A stretch of DNA of 64,000 bases. Source: Oceanospirillaceae bacterium (GTDB lineage Bacteria; Pseudomonadota; Gammaproteobacteria; Pseudomonadales; Oceanobacteraceae). The stretch is taken from the NCBI GenBank assembly GCA_002723385.1, contig PBNY01000088.1, forward strand, positions 1 through 64,000, given 5' to 3'. The notes under the pieces were generated by a model, which was not told the DNA's origin, searched no databases, and saw only the letters and a program-made list of their open reading frames with translations. Positions 44,824 to 52,322 of this stretch are shown here, one piece after another; the first letter of the stretch is position 1; each line of letters starts with the position of its first letter. The position numbers and the translations under genes are program-made.

Positions 44824-46359
44824 GTTGCGTTGTTGAAACAGTGTACAAGCGTTCAGCGTAATTCGGTCTTGCGGCTTGCTGCGCTGATGATCGTCACCGC
44901 TGGATCGGTGGGGTGCAGTCAGTCGGAACAGCCGGATAGCCGTATCGTTCCTGCGGTCTCGGAGGCTGAGCTGCGTCCGGGGGGCAATGCGACGACTTCC
45001 CTGATGCCGTTCCCGAGTTTCGACAAGCTGGCCCCCTCGCTCCCCGATGTGGACAAACCTGATTTCCATGCCGGGCGGGCACTGGCGCGCCAGCCCTGGG
45101 TCAAGGCACCCACCATTACAGACGCCCGTGATGGACTCGGCCCTGTTTATAACGCCCGTGCCTGTCTGGCCTGCCATGTGCGCGGTGGCAAGGGCCTGAT
45201 ACCTGCCGACAGCCAGACACCGCTGTTCAGTGGTCTGGTGAAAATGAGCATTCCGGTCAAAACCGGTGACGACATCGAGTGGCTGCCAGAGCCAACTTAC
45301 GGCGAACAACTGCAGACCCAGTCGGTGGCCCTGCAGCATCAGCTGCGTTTGAGCAATCCGGTGGAGATGGTTGCAGCCGGTCAGGTTGCTCCCGAGGCGT
45401 ACGCCTACATTCAGTGGCAACAGCACACCTTCACCTACCCGGACGGAACCATCGTGACTCTGCGACAGCCGTCGCTGGATCTGCAACATCTGGCCTACGG
45501 CGACATGCATGCCGAGACGGCGTTCAGTTTGCGCAATGCGCCGATGATTCAGGGGATGGGGCTGCTGGAAATGATTCCCGAGGAAGCCATTCAGGCGCTG
45601 GCCGATCCGGATGATCAGGATCAGGATGGCATTTCCGGTCGTGTGAATCAGGTGCTGGATATCCGCACCGGTGAGCTGGCTCCGGGCCGCTTTGGCCTCA
45701 AGGCCAACAAAGCCAGTATCAATGAAATCGTGGCGGGTGCGTTTGCCAATGATCTTGGTATCAGCAACCCCTTGTTTCCGGAACAGCCTTGTACCAGCGC
45801 CCAGATCGACTGCCTGAAACAGCCTGACGGTAACGGTACTGCCCATGAGGATTCCGGCTTTGAGCTGCCGGATCACTTGCTGCAGCTGGTGATCCGGTTT
45901 ACCAACAATCTGGGGGTGCCGAAGCGTCGCAATGCAGATGACGCCGACGTTCAGGCCGGGCGGTCACTGTTCTACCAAAGCGGCTGTGCCAGCTGTCATC
46001 AGCCGTCATTTCAGACCGCATCAGCCGAGCAGGCCGTGTCACCCGAGCTCACCCATCTGGCTAACCAGACCATCTGGCCCTACACCGATTTACTGCTGCA
46101 CGACATGGGTCCTGACCTGGCTGATCACCGACCCGACGGCGACGCATCCGGCTCTGAATGGCGCACCGCACCCTTGTGGGGCATTGGCTTGTCGGCCCAG
46201 GTCAATGGCAGTCGCAACCTGTTGCACGACGGGCGCGCACAGACCATTGAAGAAGCCATTCTCTGGCATGGCGGCGAAGCCAGTGCCGTGAGGCAACGCT
46301 TTGTGGCACTGGATAGTCAGCAACGTCAGCAGCTGCTGGCCTTTGTGCGGTCGCTGTAG
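44797..46359 (+). CDS. Di-haem oxidoreductase (DUF1111 / thiol oxidoreductase-like) lipoprotein
   Basis: About 520 residues. Two CxxCH motifs are present: ACLACHVRGGKG in the first quarter and GCASCHQPSF near the end. GPVYNARACLACHVRGG and the later FGLKANKASINEIVAGAF are typical of the DUF1111 family; the N-terminus ends in a lipobox-like GSVGC. The start is uncertain: ATG 44797 is inside the first part of a hairpin and has no good ribosome site, and a TTG at 44869 would give a compact signal. The gene is regularly found between imelysin genes in Pseudomonas-type loci. Confidence 0.88.
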   Translation: MHKPGLSRLVALLKQCTSVQRNSVLRLAALMIVTAGSVGCSQSEQPDSRIVPAVSEAELRPGGNATTSLMPFPSFDKLAPSLPDVDKPDFHAGRALARQPWVKAPTITDARDGLGPVYNARACLACHVRGGKGLIPADSQTPLFSGLVKMSIPVKTGDDIEWLPEPTYGEQLQTQSVALQHQLRLSNPVEMVAAGQVAPEAYAYIQWQQHTFTYPDGTIVTLRQPSLDLQHLAYGDMHAETAFSLRNAPMIQGMGLLEMIPEEAIQALADPDDQDQDGISGRVNQVLDIRTGELAPGRFGLKANKASINEIVAGAFANDLGISNPLFPEQPCTSAQIDCLKQPDGNGTAHEDSGFELPDHLLQLVIRFTNNLGVPKRRNADDADVQAGRSLFYQSGCASCHQPSFQTASAEQAVSPELTHLANQTIWPYTDLLLHDMGPDLADHRPDGDASGSEWRTAPLWGIGLSAQVNGSRNLLHDGRAQTIEEAILWHGGEASAVRQRFVALDSQQRQQLLAFVRSL

Positions 46360-46387
46360 GAAATCGTCGGTTATGAGAGAAAAAACC

Positions 46388-47569
46388 ATGAAACACCGTG
46401 AAGCCACCCGACCGGGTAACCGCCTGAGCCGCCGTCAGCTATTGCAGTTGAGTGGTGCATCCGCACTCGGACTGGTTGCCTGGGGAAGCGGGCTTGCCGC
46501 TGCTGCTTCGCGGCCAGGAAAGGGGGTGAGCGGGGAAATCTGGTTTTCCGCCCAGGGCCGCGATGCCTCGGAATACAGTCTGAGCTGGCTGACAGATGGC
46601 AAGCAACCGGTGACGGCAGCCAGTGGATTTCGTGGTCATGGCGCGGCGTCAGACCCGGTCAATCCGCGGCGGTTGGTGATGTTCGCTCGCCGTCCGGGCT
46701 GGCATGGCTTGTGGGTGGATGTGACCGACCCGGATCGAATTCAAACGTTCGAGGCGGCACCGGGCTGCTTTATGCACGGACATGGCTGTTTCAGTGCGGA
46801 TGGCCAGTGGGTGTTCAGCACGGAATCCGAAATTGAGTCCGGTGTTGGCAAAGTGGTGGTTCGAGACAGCCAGACGCTGGCCGTTGAACGGGTGTTTGAC
46901 AGTGGTGGGATTGGTCCCCATGACCTGGCCTTGATGCCGAATGGACAGCATCTGGTGGTGGCCAACGGCGGTCTGCTGACGCATCCCGACACCGGTCGTA
47001 AGGTATTGAATCTGGACTCGATGCGCTCAACCCTGAGCTACCTGGATATCGAATCCGGCCAGATGGTGGAAGAACTGACCTTGCCGTATCCAAAGGCCAG
47101 TATTCGTCATCTGGATGTGGCTCCCAACGGTACGGTGGCCGTGGCGACCCAGCTGCAGCGAGAGGCGATGCGGCACGATGATCTGGTGCCGTTGGCTGCG
47201 TTGCATCAACCGGGTTCGAGCCGTTTGATGGAACTGCAAGGTCCGGAGCCATTACTGGCCCGGTTCAACGATTACATGGGCAGTGTACGGATCAACCCGG
47301 CGACCGGACTGGCTGGATTCACCAGTCCAAGAGGCAATCTGGCTGGATTCTGGGATATCCACAGTGGCGAGCTGGCCGGTTATCACGCCTTCTTCGATGT
47401 TTGTGGGCTGACGGTGTCGGCGGATCAGCAACGCTTCGTGCTGTCCAACTCCGCCGGAGAAATTCGTCAGCTGGACGCTCGCACCCTGACAGAGCACACC
47501 GGGTTACGGCAGCGATTCAACGGCCTGCACTGGGACAACCACCTGTTCACGATCCGTTTACCAGGTTAA
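46388..47569 (+). CDS. DUF1513 protein with Tat-type signal
   Basis: A 393-residue protein from ATG 46388 (GAGAG upstream). The N-terminal NRLSRRQLLQLSGASALGLVAW is a twin-arginine export signal, implying folding, perhaps with cofactor, before export to the periplasm. The mature part looks like a seven-bladed beta-propeller (repeated GHGAASDPVNPRRLVMFARRPG, FMHGHGCFSADGQWVFSTE, GGIGPHDLALMPNGQHLVVANGG) as in DUF1513. It is a standard member of imelysin/DUF1111 clusters. The gene starts 28 bases after the DUF1111 stop. Confidence 0.9.
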   Translation: MKHREATRPGNRLSRRQLLQLSGASALGLVAWGSGLAAAASRPGKGVSGEIWFSAQGRDASEYSLSWLTDGKQPVTAASGFRGHGAASDPVNPRRLVMFARRPGWHGLWVDVTDPDRIQTFEAAPGCFMHGHGCFSADGQWVFSTESEIESGVGKVVVRDSQTLAVERVFDSGGIGPHDLALMPNGQHLVVANGGLLTHPDTGRKVLNLDSMRSTLSYLDIESGQMVEELTLPYPKASIRHLDVAPNGTVAVATQLQREAMRHDDLVPLAALHQPGSSRLMELQGPEPLLARFNDYMGSVRINPATGLAGFTSPRGNLAGFWDIHSGELAGYHAFFDVCGLTVSADQQRFVLSNSAGEIRQLDARTLTEHTGLRQRFNGLHWDNHLFTIRLPG

Positions 47570-47622
47570 CCGGGAATCCGACCAATCCAGAGAATGACCA
47601 TCCAATAACCGGATAAATAAAG

Positions 47623-48744
47623 ATGAGAGATAACACAGCCACAACCCTGTATTGGCCCGGTTGGAAACAATCGGCATCCATTGGCGTACTGGCCCTGACG
47701 CTGGCGGCTTGCGGCGGCACGCGAGAGAACGATGAAGCCGTATTGAGCCAGGGATCACTGGATCTGGCCATTCAACAGTTGACCGATGCCACCATCGTGG
47801 CGGGCGCTGATCGGATGGCGACTGAGGTGGAAACCCTGAACTCGCACATCACCAGCTTTTGTAACGCCCCGGATGCCGCAGGACTGAGCCAGTTGCAAGG
47901 GCAATGGCGAACGCTGGCAGCGGCATGGCAGCAGCTGCTGCCGTACAACTTTGGCCCGCTGAACGACGATCTGGTGTTTCCGCCTTACCAATACATTGAT
48001 TCCTATCGACCTCGTGGCCGCGATTACACCGAAACGGTTCGGACTGAAATCGATGGCTGGCTGGACTCGGACGACACATTGAACACCGAGTACTTTGCAT
48101 CCCGCACCTTTAACCGGGTCGGCTTGCTGGCACTGGAAATCACTCTGTTTGAAACCGCTGCGGATCAAGGCACTGATGCCACAGCTGTGCTGGGGGAATT
48201 CTCCAGCCAAAGTCGCAAGTGCGAACTGCTGGCGGGACTGGGCGGTGCGCTGGCACTGCGCACGGATTCGGTACGTGATGGCTGGAGCGCGACCTATCAG
48301 GACACTGGTACATCGTATCGGGAGCAATTCCTGTCCGGTGAGCTGGATGACGGCTCCACGCCACTGGTGACACTGCTGACCTCGGTGCAGAGCTATCTCG
48401 ACTATTTGCAGCAGCGGGATGTGGTCAGCAACGTGGCGCAGATTTCTGCCAGCGACAGTTTCGACAGCTGGACACTGATGACTTCCGCCATCGACAGCAT
48501 TGAAGGCTTGTTGGCGGGTACCAGCGAAGAGCAGGTGAGCCTGTTTGAGCTGATGACAGCCGGTGGCAATTCAACCGCCGTAGCCACCGTTCAGGCGAAT
48601 CTGCAGCAGGCCCGCGACGCCATTGACAGCCGTGATGCCACCAGTTTCAACGCCGCTGCCGCCACGCTGGATGGCAATTTCAAGCGCGATATTCCCGACA
48701 GCCTCGACGTCAGTCTGGGCATTAACTTTTCCGATGGCGACTGA
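47623..48744 (+). CDS. Second imelysin-like lipoprotein, degenerate HxxE motif
   Basis: A 373-residue lipoprotein (lipobox LTLAAC, then GGTREND). It has the imelysin two-repeat helical architecture: first repeat LQGQWRTLAAAWQQLLPYNFGP, second repeat ending LGINFSDGD. At the place where the first imelysin has G-x-H-x-x-E, this one reads GLLALEITLFE, so the motif His is replaced by Leu. It may be a structural or scaffold partner of the first imelysin rather than a metal-binding copy. Same operon, 53 bases after DUF1513. Confidence 0.87.
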   Translation: MRDNTATTLYWPGWKQSASIGVLALTLAACGGTRENDEAVLSQGSLDLAIQQLTDATIVAGADRMATEVETLNSHITSFCNAPDAAGLSQLQGQWRTLAAAWQQLLPYNFGPLNDDLVFPPYQYIDSYRPRGRDYTETVRTEIDGWLDSDDTLNTEYFASRTFNRVGLLALEITLFETAADQGTDATAVLGEFSSQSRKCELLAGLGGALALRTDSVRDGWSATYQDTGTSYREQFLSGELDDGSTPLVTLLTSVQSYLDYLQQRDVVSNVAQISASDSFDSWTLMTSAIDSIEGLLAGTSEEQVSLFELMTAGGNSTAVATVQANLQQARDAIDSRDATSFNAAAATLDGNFKRDIPDSLDVSLGINFSDGD

Positions 48745-48774
48745 GCCAGGTACTGACTTTTGATGGGATTTGAT

Positions 48775-49971
48775 ATGAAAACCAACCGTCTTTCTCTTGC
48801 TGTCGCCATGACCATGGCAGCGGCTTCCACACCCGCTTTGGCCGATGGCCATGGCGCGCATTCGGCCTCAACCGATGCAGACACCATCCGTCGTCTTGAG
48901 CAACGTATCCAGTACCTGGAACAGACCATGGACGAGCGTCTCGGTGCGCTGGCGGACGCCATGGAAGAACAACAGGCTGCCAATCCCCTGAGCAAGGTGC
49001 ATTTTGGTGGTTACGGCGAGTTCAACTATCACAACCTGGATGTGGATGGCACCGATGATCGCCAACTGGACTTTCGTCGCTGGGTGCTGTTCGTGGGCTA
49101 CGACTTCAGCGACAGCGTGCGTCTGGTGTCTGAATTTGAAGTCGAACACGCTGTCGTGCCTGGCTCCGATGGCAATGGCGCTGTCGAGCTGGAGCAGGCC
49201 TATCTGGAGTTTGATCTGTCCAGCCGTCAGAGCCTGAAGACCGGTATCCTGCTGATGCCCGTAGGTATTATCAGTGAGACTCACGAGCCGACCACCTACT
49301 ACGGTGTTGAGCGTCCGATCATTGAAACCACCATTATCCCGACCACCTGGTTCGCTGGTGGTGTGATGTACAGCCACAGTCTGGGCAATGGCCTGAGCTA
49401 CGACCTGATGATCTCGGAAGGTCTGAAAACAGACGACCCCAACGCCGACGCGGATGCGGATCCGTTTGACCTGAAAGCGGGTAAACAAAAAACCTCATTC
49501 GCCGACGCTTTTGACCTCGCAACCACCGCACGTCTGGTATGGCGCGGCGTGCCAGGGCTGGAAATGGCGGTTTACGGCCAGTATCAGCCGGATCTGGATC
49601 AGAGTGCCGAAACCTCTTACGCCGATTCGGCTACCTTGCTGGGCAGCCACGTGGTGTATCAGTGGAATCAGGTCACCACCAAGGCGCTGTACGCGCGTTG
49701 GGATCTGGCCGGGGATGCAGCCAAAGCAGCGGGCAAGGACGTTCAGGACGGTGGCTATCTGGAAGTGAGCTGGAAACCGGTGGATGCCTGGGGCTTCTTT
49801 GCCCGTCAGAACAGCTGGTCACAGCAAGAAGGCGTGGATAAAACCCAGACCGACGTTGGCTTCAATTACTACCCGCTCGAAGACATCGTCTTCAAAGGCA
49901 ACTATCAGCTACAAAATGAAGACGCGGGCAATGCCGATGGTTTCTATCTGGGAATGGGATATCAGTTCTAG
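48775..49971 (+). CDS. Outer-membrane porin (OprO/P-like) at end of the imelysin operon
   Basis: A 398-residue protein with a signal peptide (...AAASTPALA-DGHG), a short N-terminal coiled coil (TIRRLEQRIQYLEQTMDERLGALADAMEEQQ), and a 16-strand-type barrel ending in GMGYQF with a terminal Phe. The N-terminal coiled coil plus VHFGGYGEFNYHN and DFRRWVLFVGYDFSD patterns resemble phosphate-selective-porin-like proteins (OprO/P fold). The position suggests it lets an iron compound reach the periplasmic imelysin/haem proteins, which is an inference. ATG 48775 with GGGA upstream. Confidence 0.85.
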   Translation: MKTNRLSLAVAMTMAAASTPALADGHGAHSASTDADTIRRLEQRIQYLEQTMDERLGALADAMEEQQAANPLSKVHFGGYGEFNYHNLDVDGTDDRQLDFRRWVLFVGYDFSDSVRLVSEFEVEHAVVPGSDGNGAVELEQAYLEFDLSSRQSLKTGILLMPVGIISETHEPTTYYGVERPIIETTIIPTTWFAGGVMYSHSLGNGLSYDLMISEGLKTDDPNADADADPFDLKAGKQKTSFADAFDLATTARLVWRGVPGLEMAVYGQYQPDLDQSAETSYADSATLLGSHVVYQWNQVTTKALYARWDLAGDAAKAAGKDVQDGGYLEVSWKPVDAWGFFARQNSWSQQEGVDKTQTDVGFNYYPLEDIVFKGNYQLQNEDAGNADGFYLGMGYQF

Positions 49972-50057
49972 GAACCTGGCTTTGCCTATCGCTTGATAGA
50001 CGTTGCCGATTCCACTTTTTCACATCCGAGGCTGTATCCATGCAGCCTCATCAACTT

Positions 50058-50349
50058 TACCGGAAAATTACTGGACTGCCGCACTTGCTCGATCAAGGAC
50101 AAATGCATGGTCAACCCGGAATCAGCGGATCACAGAAAGGGGTCCGGCAGACAGGTCTCGTTCCGGGTGTACAGCGCGACGCCAACCTACGCCGATTGGA
50201 TGAAGGCCAGAATCGACAGTGACGAAGGTAAGCGAATTTATAGCCATCCCATGTCGACGGTGGAGCCAGTGTTTGCAAATCTGGAGCATAATAAAGGCTT
50301 GAAACGGTTCAGCGTGCGGGGTAAAAAGAAAGTACAAGCTCAATGGTAA
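50058..50349 (+). pseudogene. IS1182-family transposase, C-terminal remnant
   Basis: The frame ending at 50349 reads LLDCRTCSIKDKCMVNPES, then DHRKGSGRQVSF, MKARIDSDEGKRIYSHPMST, VEPVFANLEHNKGLKRFSVRG and KKKVQAQW. This is the zinc-ribbon and DDE C-terminal region of IS1182/DUF772-type transposases. Everything upstream is missing, and the normal downstream continuation is cut after QAQW. Only the last quarter of the transposase survives, so the element is dead. The relic marks the border between core DNA (porin) and an AT-rich accessory patch. Confidence 0.85.
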
Positions 50350-50582
50350 TTATTTGCTTCGGCACACAATATCGAGAAGTCGATACCGAAGATTGGGTGA
50401 TAATAGCGGAATTACTGCAAGGGAGATCATTTATGCAGTTATATCGTGATTTACCTCTCCTTACTTGTTTTGAATTTTTGAAAGAGGCTGTGATTGCTGA
50501 TTTTCGATGGCTTTTTGATATGAATAACATATCAGTTATCGAAAATGGTTTTTCTACAGCCTCGTTAGGGTTTCGAATATGA
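50343..50582 (+). CDS. Hypothetical small protein overlapping the IS relic
   Basis: A 79-codon frame that begins in the last codons of the transposase relic and ends in a 4-base ATGA overlap with the next membrane-protein gene. No family recognised; no ribosome site. Met 50433 (MQLYRDLPLLTCFEF) could be the real start. The overlap hints at coupling, but the frame may simply be a fusion made by the IS junction. Confidence 0.3.
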   Translation: MVIICFGTQYREVDTEDWVIIAELLQGRSFMQLYRDLPLLTCFEFLKEAVIADFRWLFDMNNISVIENGFSTASLGFRI

Positions 50583-51214
50583 ATTCACTCGTATGGAACG
50601 TAGAGATCTCGCAACGATTGCGAATTTCTATTCAACTGGCTCTTGGCGCTTTGCCGATCGGCCTAATGTTCGCAGCTTTTATCCCACTATTTTTAATTGC
50701 TGAAATTTTGGCTGGTGCGCTGGGTATCCCCGATGGTGCTCCTGTGATCGAACAAGCAAATGGCATTACTTGGCTTATTCTTTTTCTAGTAATTATGGTT
50801 GGTCTCATGGTAGCCGGTTATTTAATTGGTTGGTTCCTTAATGCACTTATATTTAAATTAATCTACCGTTGGCCTGATTCAAAACTTAAAAGAGTATTTC
50901 TTAATTCGGAAATCCCTGAACATTGGCTAAAGGCAGGCGATACCGTCGTCGATACAACGTCATCTTCAAATAGCGCTTGGGCGAACACTCGTAAGAAAGG
51001 AAAGTTCAAATTTATACTGATTCATGGGGTACTAGCGTGGGGTGCGCCAATGTTTTTCCTTATGTCGGTATTTCCTGTATTCAATGGCAATAGGGCTGCT
51101 TCGTTCTCATATTTTGGTCTTCAGCTATGTATATGGGTAATAGCTGGCGCAGCTTTCGGGAGCTTTATCTGGTATTCCTCAGAGAAAAGTTTTAAGAAAA
51201 ATGAAAATAGTTAA
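50579..51214 (+). CDS. Predicted four-helix membrane protein, unknown
   Basis: A 211-residue protein with about four hydrophobic segments: residues 19-45, 62-90, and two after residue 140 (FILIHGVLAWGAPMFFLMSVFPVF and YFGLQLCIWVIAGAAFGSFIW), with a polar loop between. AT-rich relative to core genes. No family recognised. It lies between an IS relic and an attC-like site and is followed by a DUF4259 gene, so it looks like a cassette gene. Confidence 0.6.
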   Translation: MNSLVWNVEISQRLRISIQLALGALPIGLMFAAFIPLFLIAEILAGALGIPDGAPVIEQANGITWLILFLVIMVGLMVAGYLIGWFLNALIFKLIYRWPDSKLKRVFLNSEIPEHWLKAGDTVVDTTSSSNSAWANTRKKGKFKFILIHGVLAWGAPMFFLMSVFPVFNGNRAASFSYFGLQLCIWVIAGAAFGSFIWYSSEKSFKKNENS

Positions 51215-51297
51215 CCCAAACAAGCGACTGTGGTCACCAGTGGTATGGTTAGGTTCAGTTGGGACGTTGCTCACACCTTAATGCGGCGTTAACTTTC
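51213..51297 (+). repeat. attC-like site between two cassette-type genes
   Basis: The segment begins GTTAACCCAAACAAGCGAC and ends GCGGCGTTAACTT about 85 bases later; terminal TTAAC/GTTAA are complementary and inner GCGAC can pair with GTTGC. It starts at the stop codon of the membrane-protein gene and ends shortly before the next start, as attC sites do. Internal pairing is only partial. Confidence 0.42.
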
Positions 51298-51313
51298 ACC
51301 AAGGAGAAAACAC

Positions 51314-51718
51314 ATGGGTGCGTGGGGAATGGGAGTGTTCGATGATGATACTTCCTGTGAAATCATGGAGGATGCAATTGATGAAGGCACTTCAATTAAT
51401 GCCTTAATCTGTAAAGCATTGGCTGCATCTGACTCCGAATACATTGAATATACTGAGTGTCATGACATTATCGTTGCTGGAGCAATGATGAATGCATTAC
51501 TCAATGGAGTAGTTTACGAAGGTGTTGAGGATTTAGATCCTTGGTTAGTAAATCAGAATAAAGACCAAGCTGCACTACACACAGCTAATCTGGTTTTGGC
51601 TTTGAAAAAGGTGTTGTCCGAAGGTTCTGAGCTAAACGAGCTTTGGTCTGAGAATGAAGATGATTATCCAACTTGGAGGGGTAACATTGAAGCTATTATC
51701 AGCGACCTCGATAGTTAA
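51314..51718 (+). CDS. DUF4259 domain protein
   Basis: A 134-residue acidic protein beginning MGAWGMGVFDDDTSCEIMED, the diagnostic start of DUF4259, and ending with ELWSENEDDYPTWRGNIEAIISDL, also conserved. AAGGAG lies 8 bases before the ATG. DUF4259 genes are frequent in mobile integron cassettes and other accessory DNA. Function unknown. The stop codon is embedded in GTTAACGTTGTC..., and AACGTTAAT follows 30 bases later, a possible second short attC-like end. Confidence 0.85.
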   Translation: MGAWGMGVFDDDTSCEIMEDAIDEGTSINALICKALAASDSEYIEYTECHDIIVAGAMMNALLNGVVYEGVEDLDPWLVNQNKDQAALHTANLVLALKKVLSEGSELNELWSENEDDYPTWRGNIEAIISDLDS

Positions 51719-52322
51719 CGTTGTCCTGTCCGCAATGAACGTTAATTTAATCACATTGAGAGAATGTCAGTGCGGAATATGTCATTGACTTGATCTTATA
51801 TTTTATTTCGTCATAATTTCTATTTTAAAAATTCGATTTTATAATCTGGTGTACTCCAATATGGTGCTGGTATCTTGTGACCGTCTTTCAGGAAAACTGC
51901 GCTGAGCGGAGAGTCTTGATTATTTATACATAATCGAACAAATTATTTTTTATAAAACAGTGATCAAGACGTTACAATGCGCCCGCAAATGGAGCAACCC
52001 GATTTGATGCCCTTACGGCGATTTCTGACAATGCCTTGACCATATCACGCGATTCGTCCAGTGGTTGAATGCGTTTGCTGTTGGATAAAGTCTATAAAGT
52101 GATCGTTGGTGAACAAAGCCAGACCTTTGGTCGCCAGGCCTTATTGTTTCTGGCAACGAATGCATTAAAAAGTGGACCAATCGATATCGCTCTGGAACCT
52201 GCACACAGATATCAGCAGGGCAGCCTGAACCGGGCGGCCTACTGAGCACCGTGTATGCGACTCTTCCGTCTCTCTCACTTTGGGTGGGTCGCATGCGAAC
52301 AGGGGAGCTTCGGCTCCCCTGT
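51719..52322. other. AT-rich intergenic region with one small possible ORF
   Basis: Mostly AT-rich (especially 51780-51970) with no recognised gene. A 58-codon frame on + from ATG 52069 to 52245 (MRLLLDKVYKVIVGEQSQTF at its start) reads like protein and returns to core-type composition, but it has no clear ribosome site and no recognised family; it may be the tail of a gene cut by the insertion of the accessory patch. Confidence 0.4.
52300..52321. terminator. Hairpin terminator at the end of the large PhoD-like gene
   Basis: CAGGGGAGC-ttcg-GCTCCCCTG is a perfect 9-bp stem with a UUCG tetraloop, directly after the stop of the minus-strand phosphatase gene. A TTTAATT tract follows on the plus strand, so it may work in both directions. 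Confidence 0.65.

Noticed and set aside
44794-45876. 360-codon minus-strand frame opposite the di-haem oxidoreductase
   Set aside because: Antisense to the gene with CxxCH motifs; no start signal or domain.
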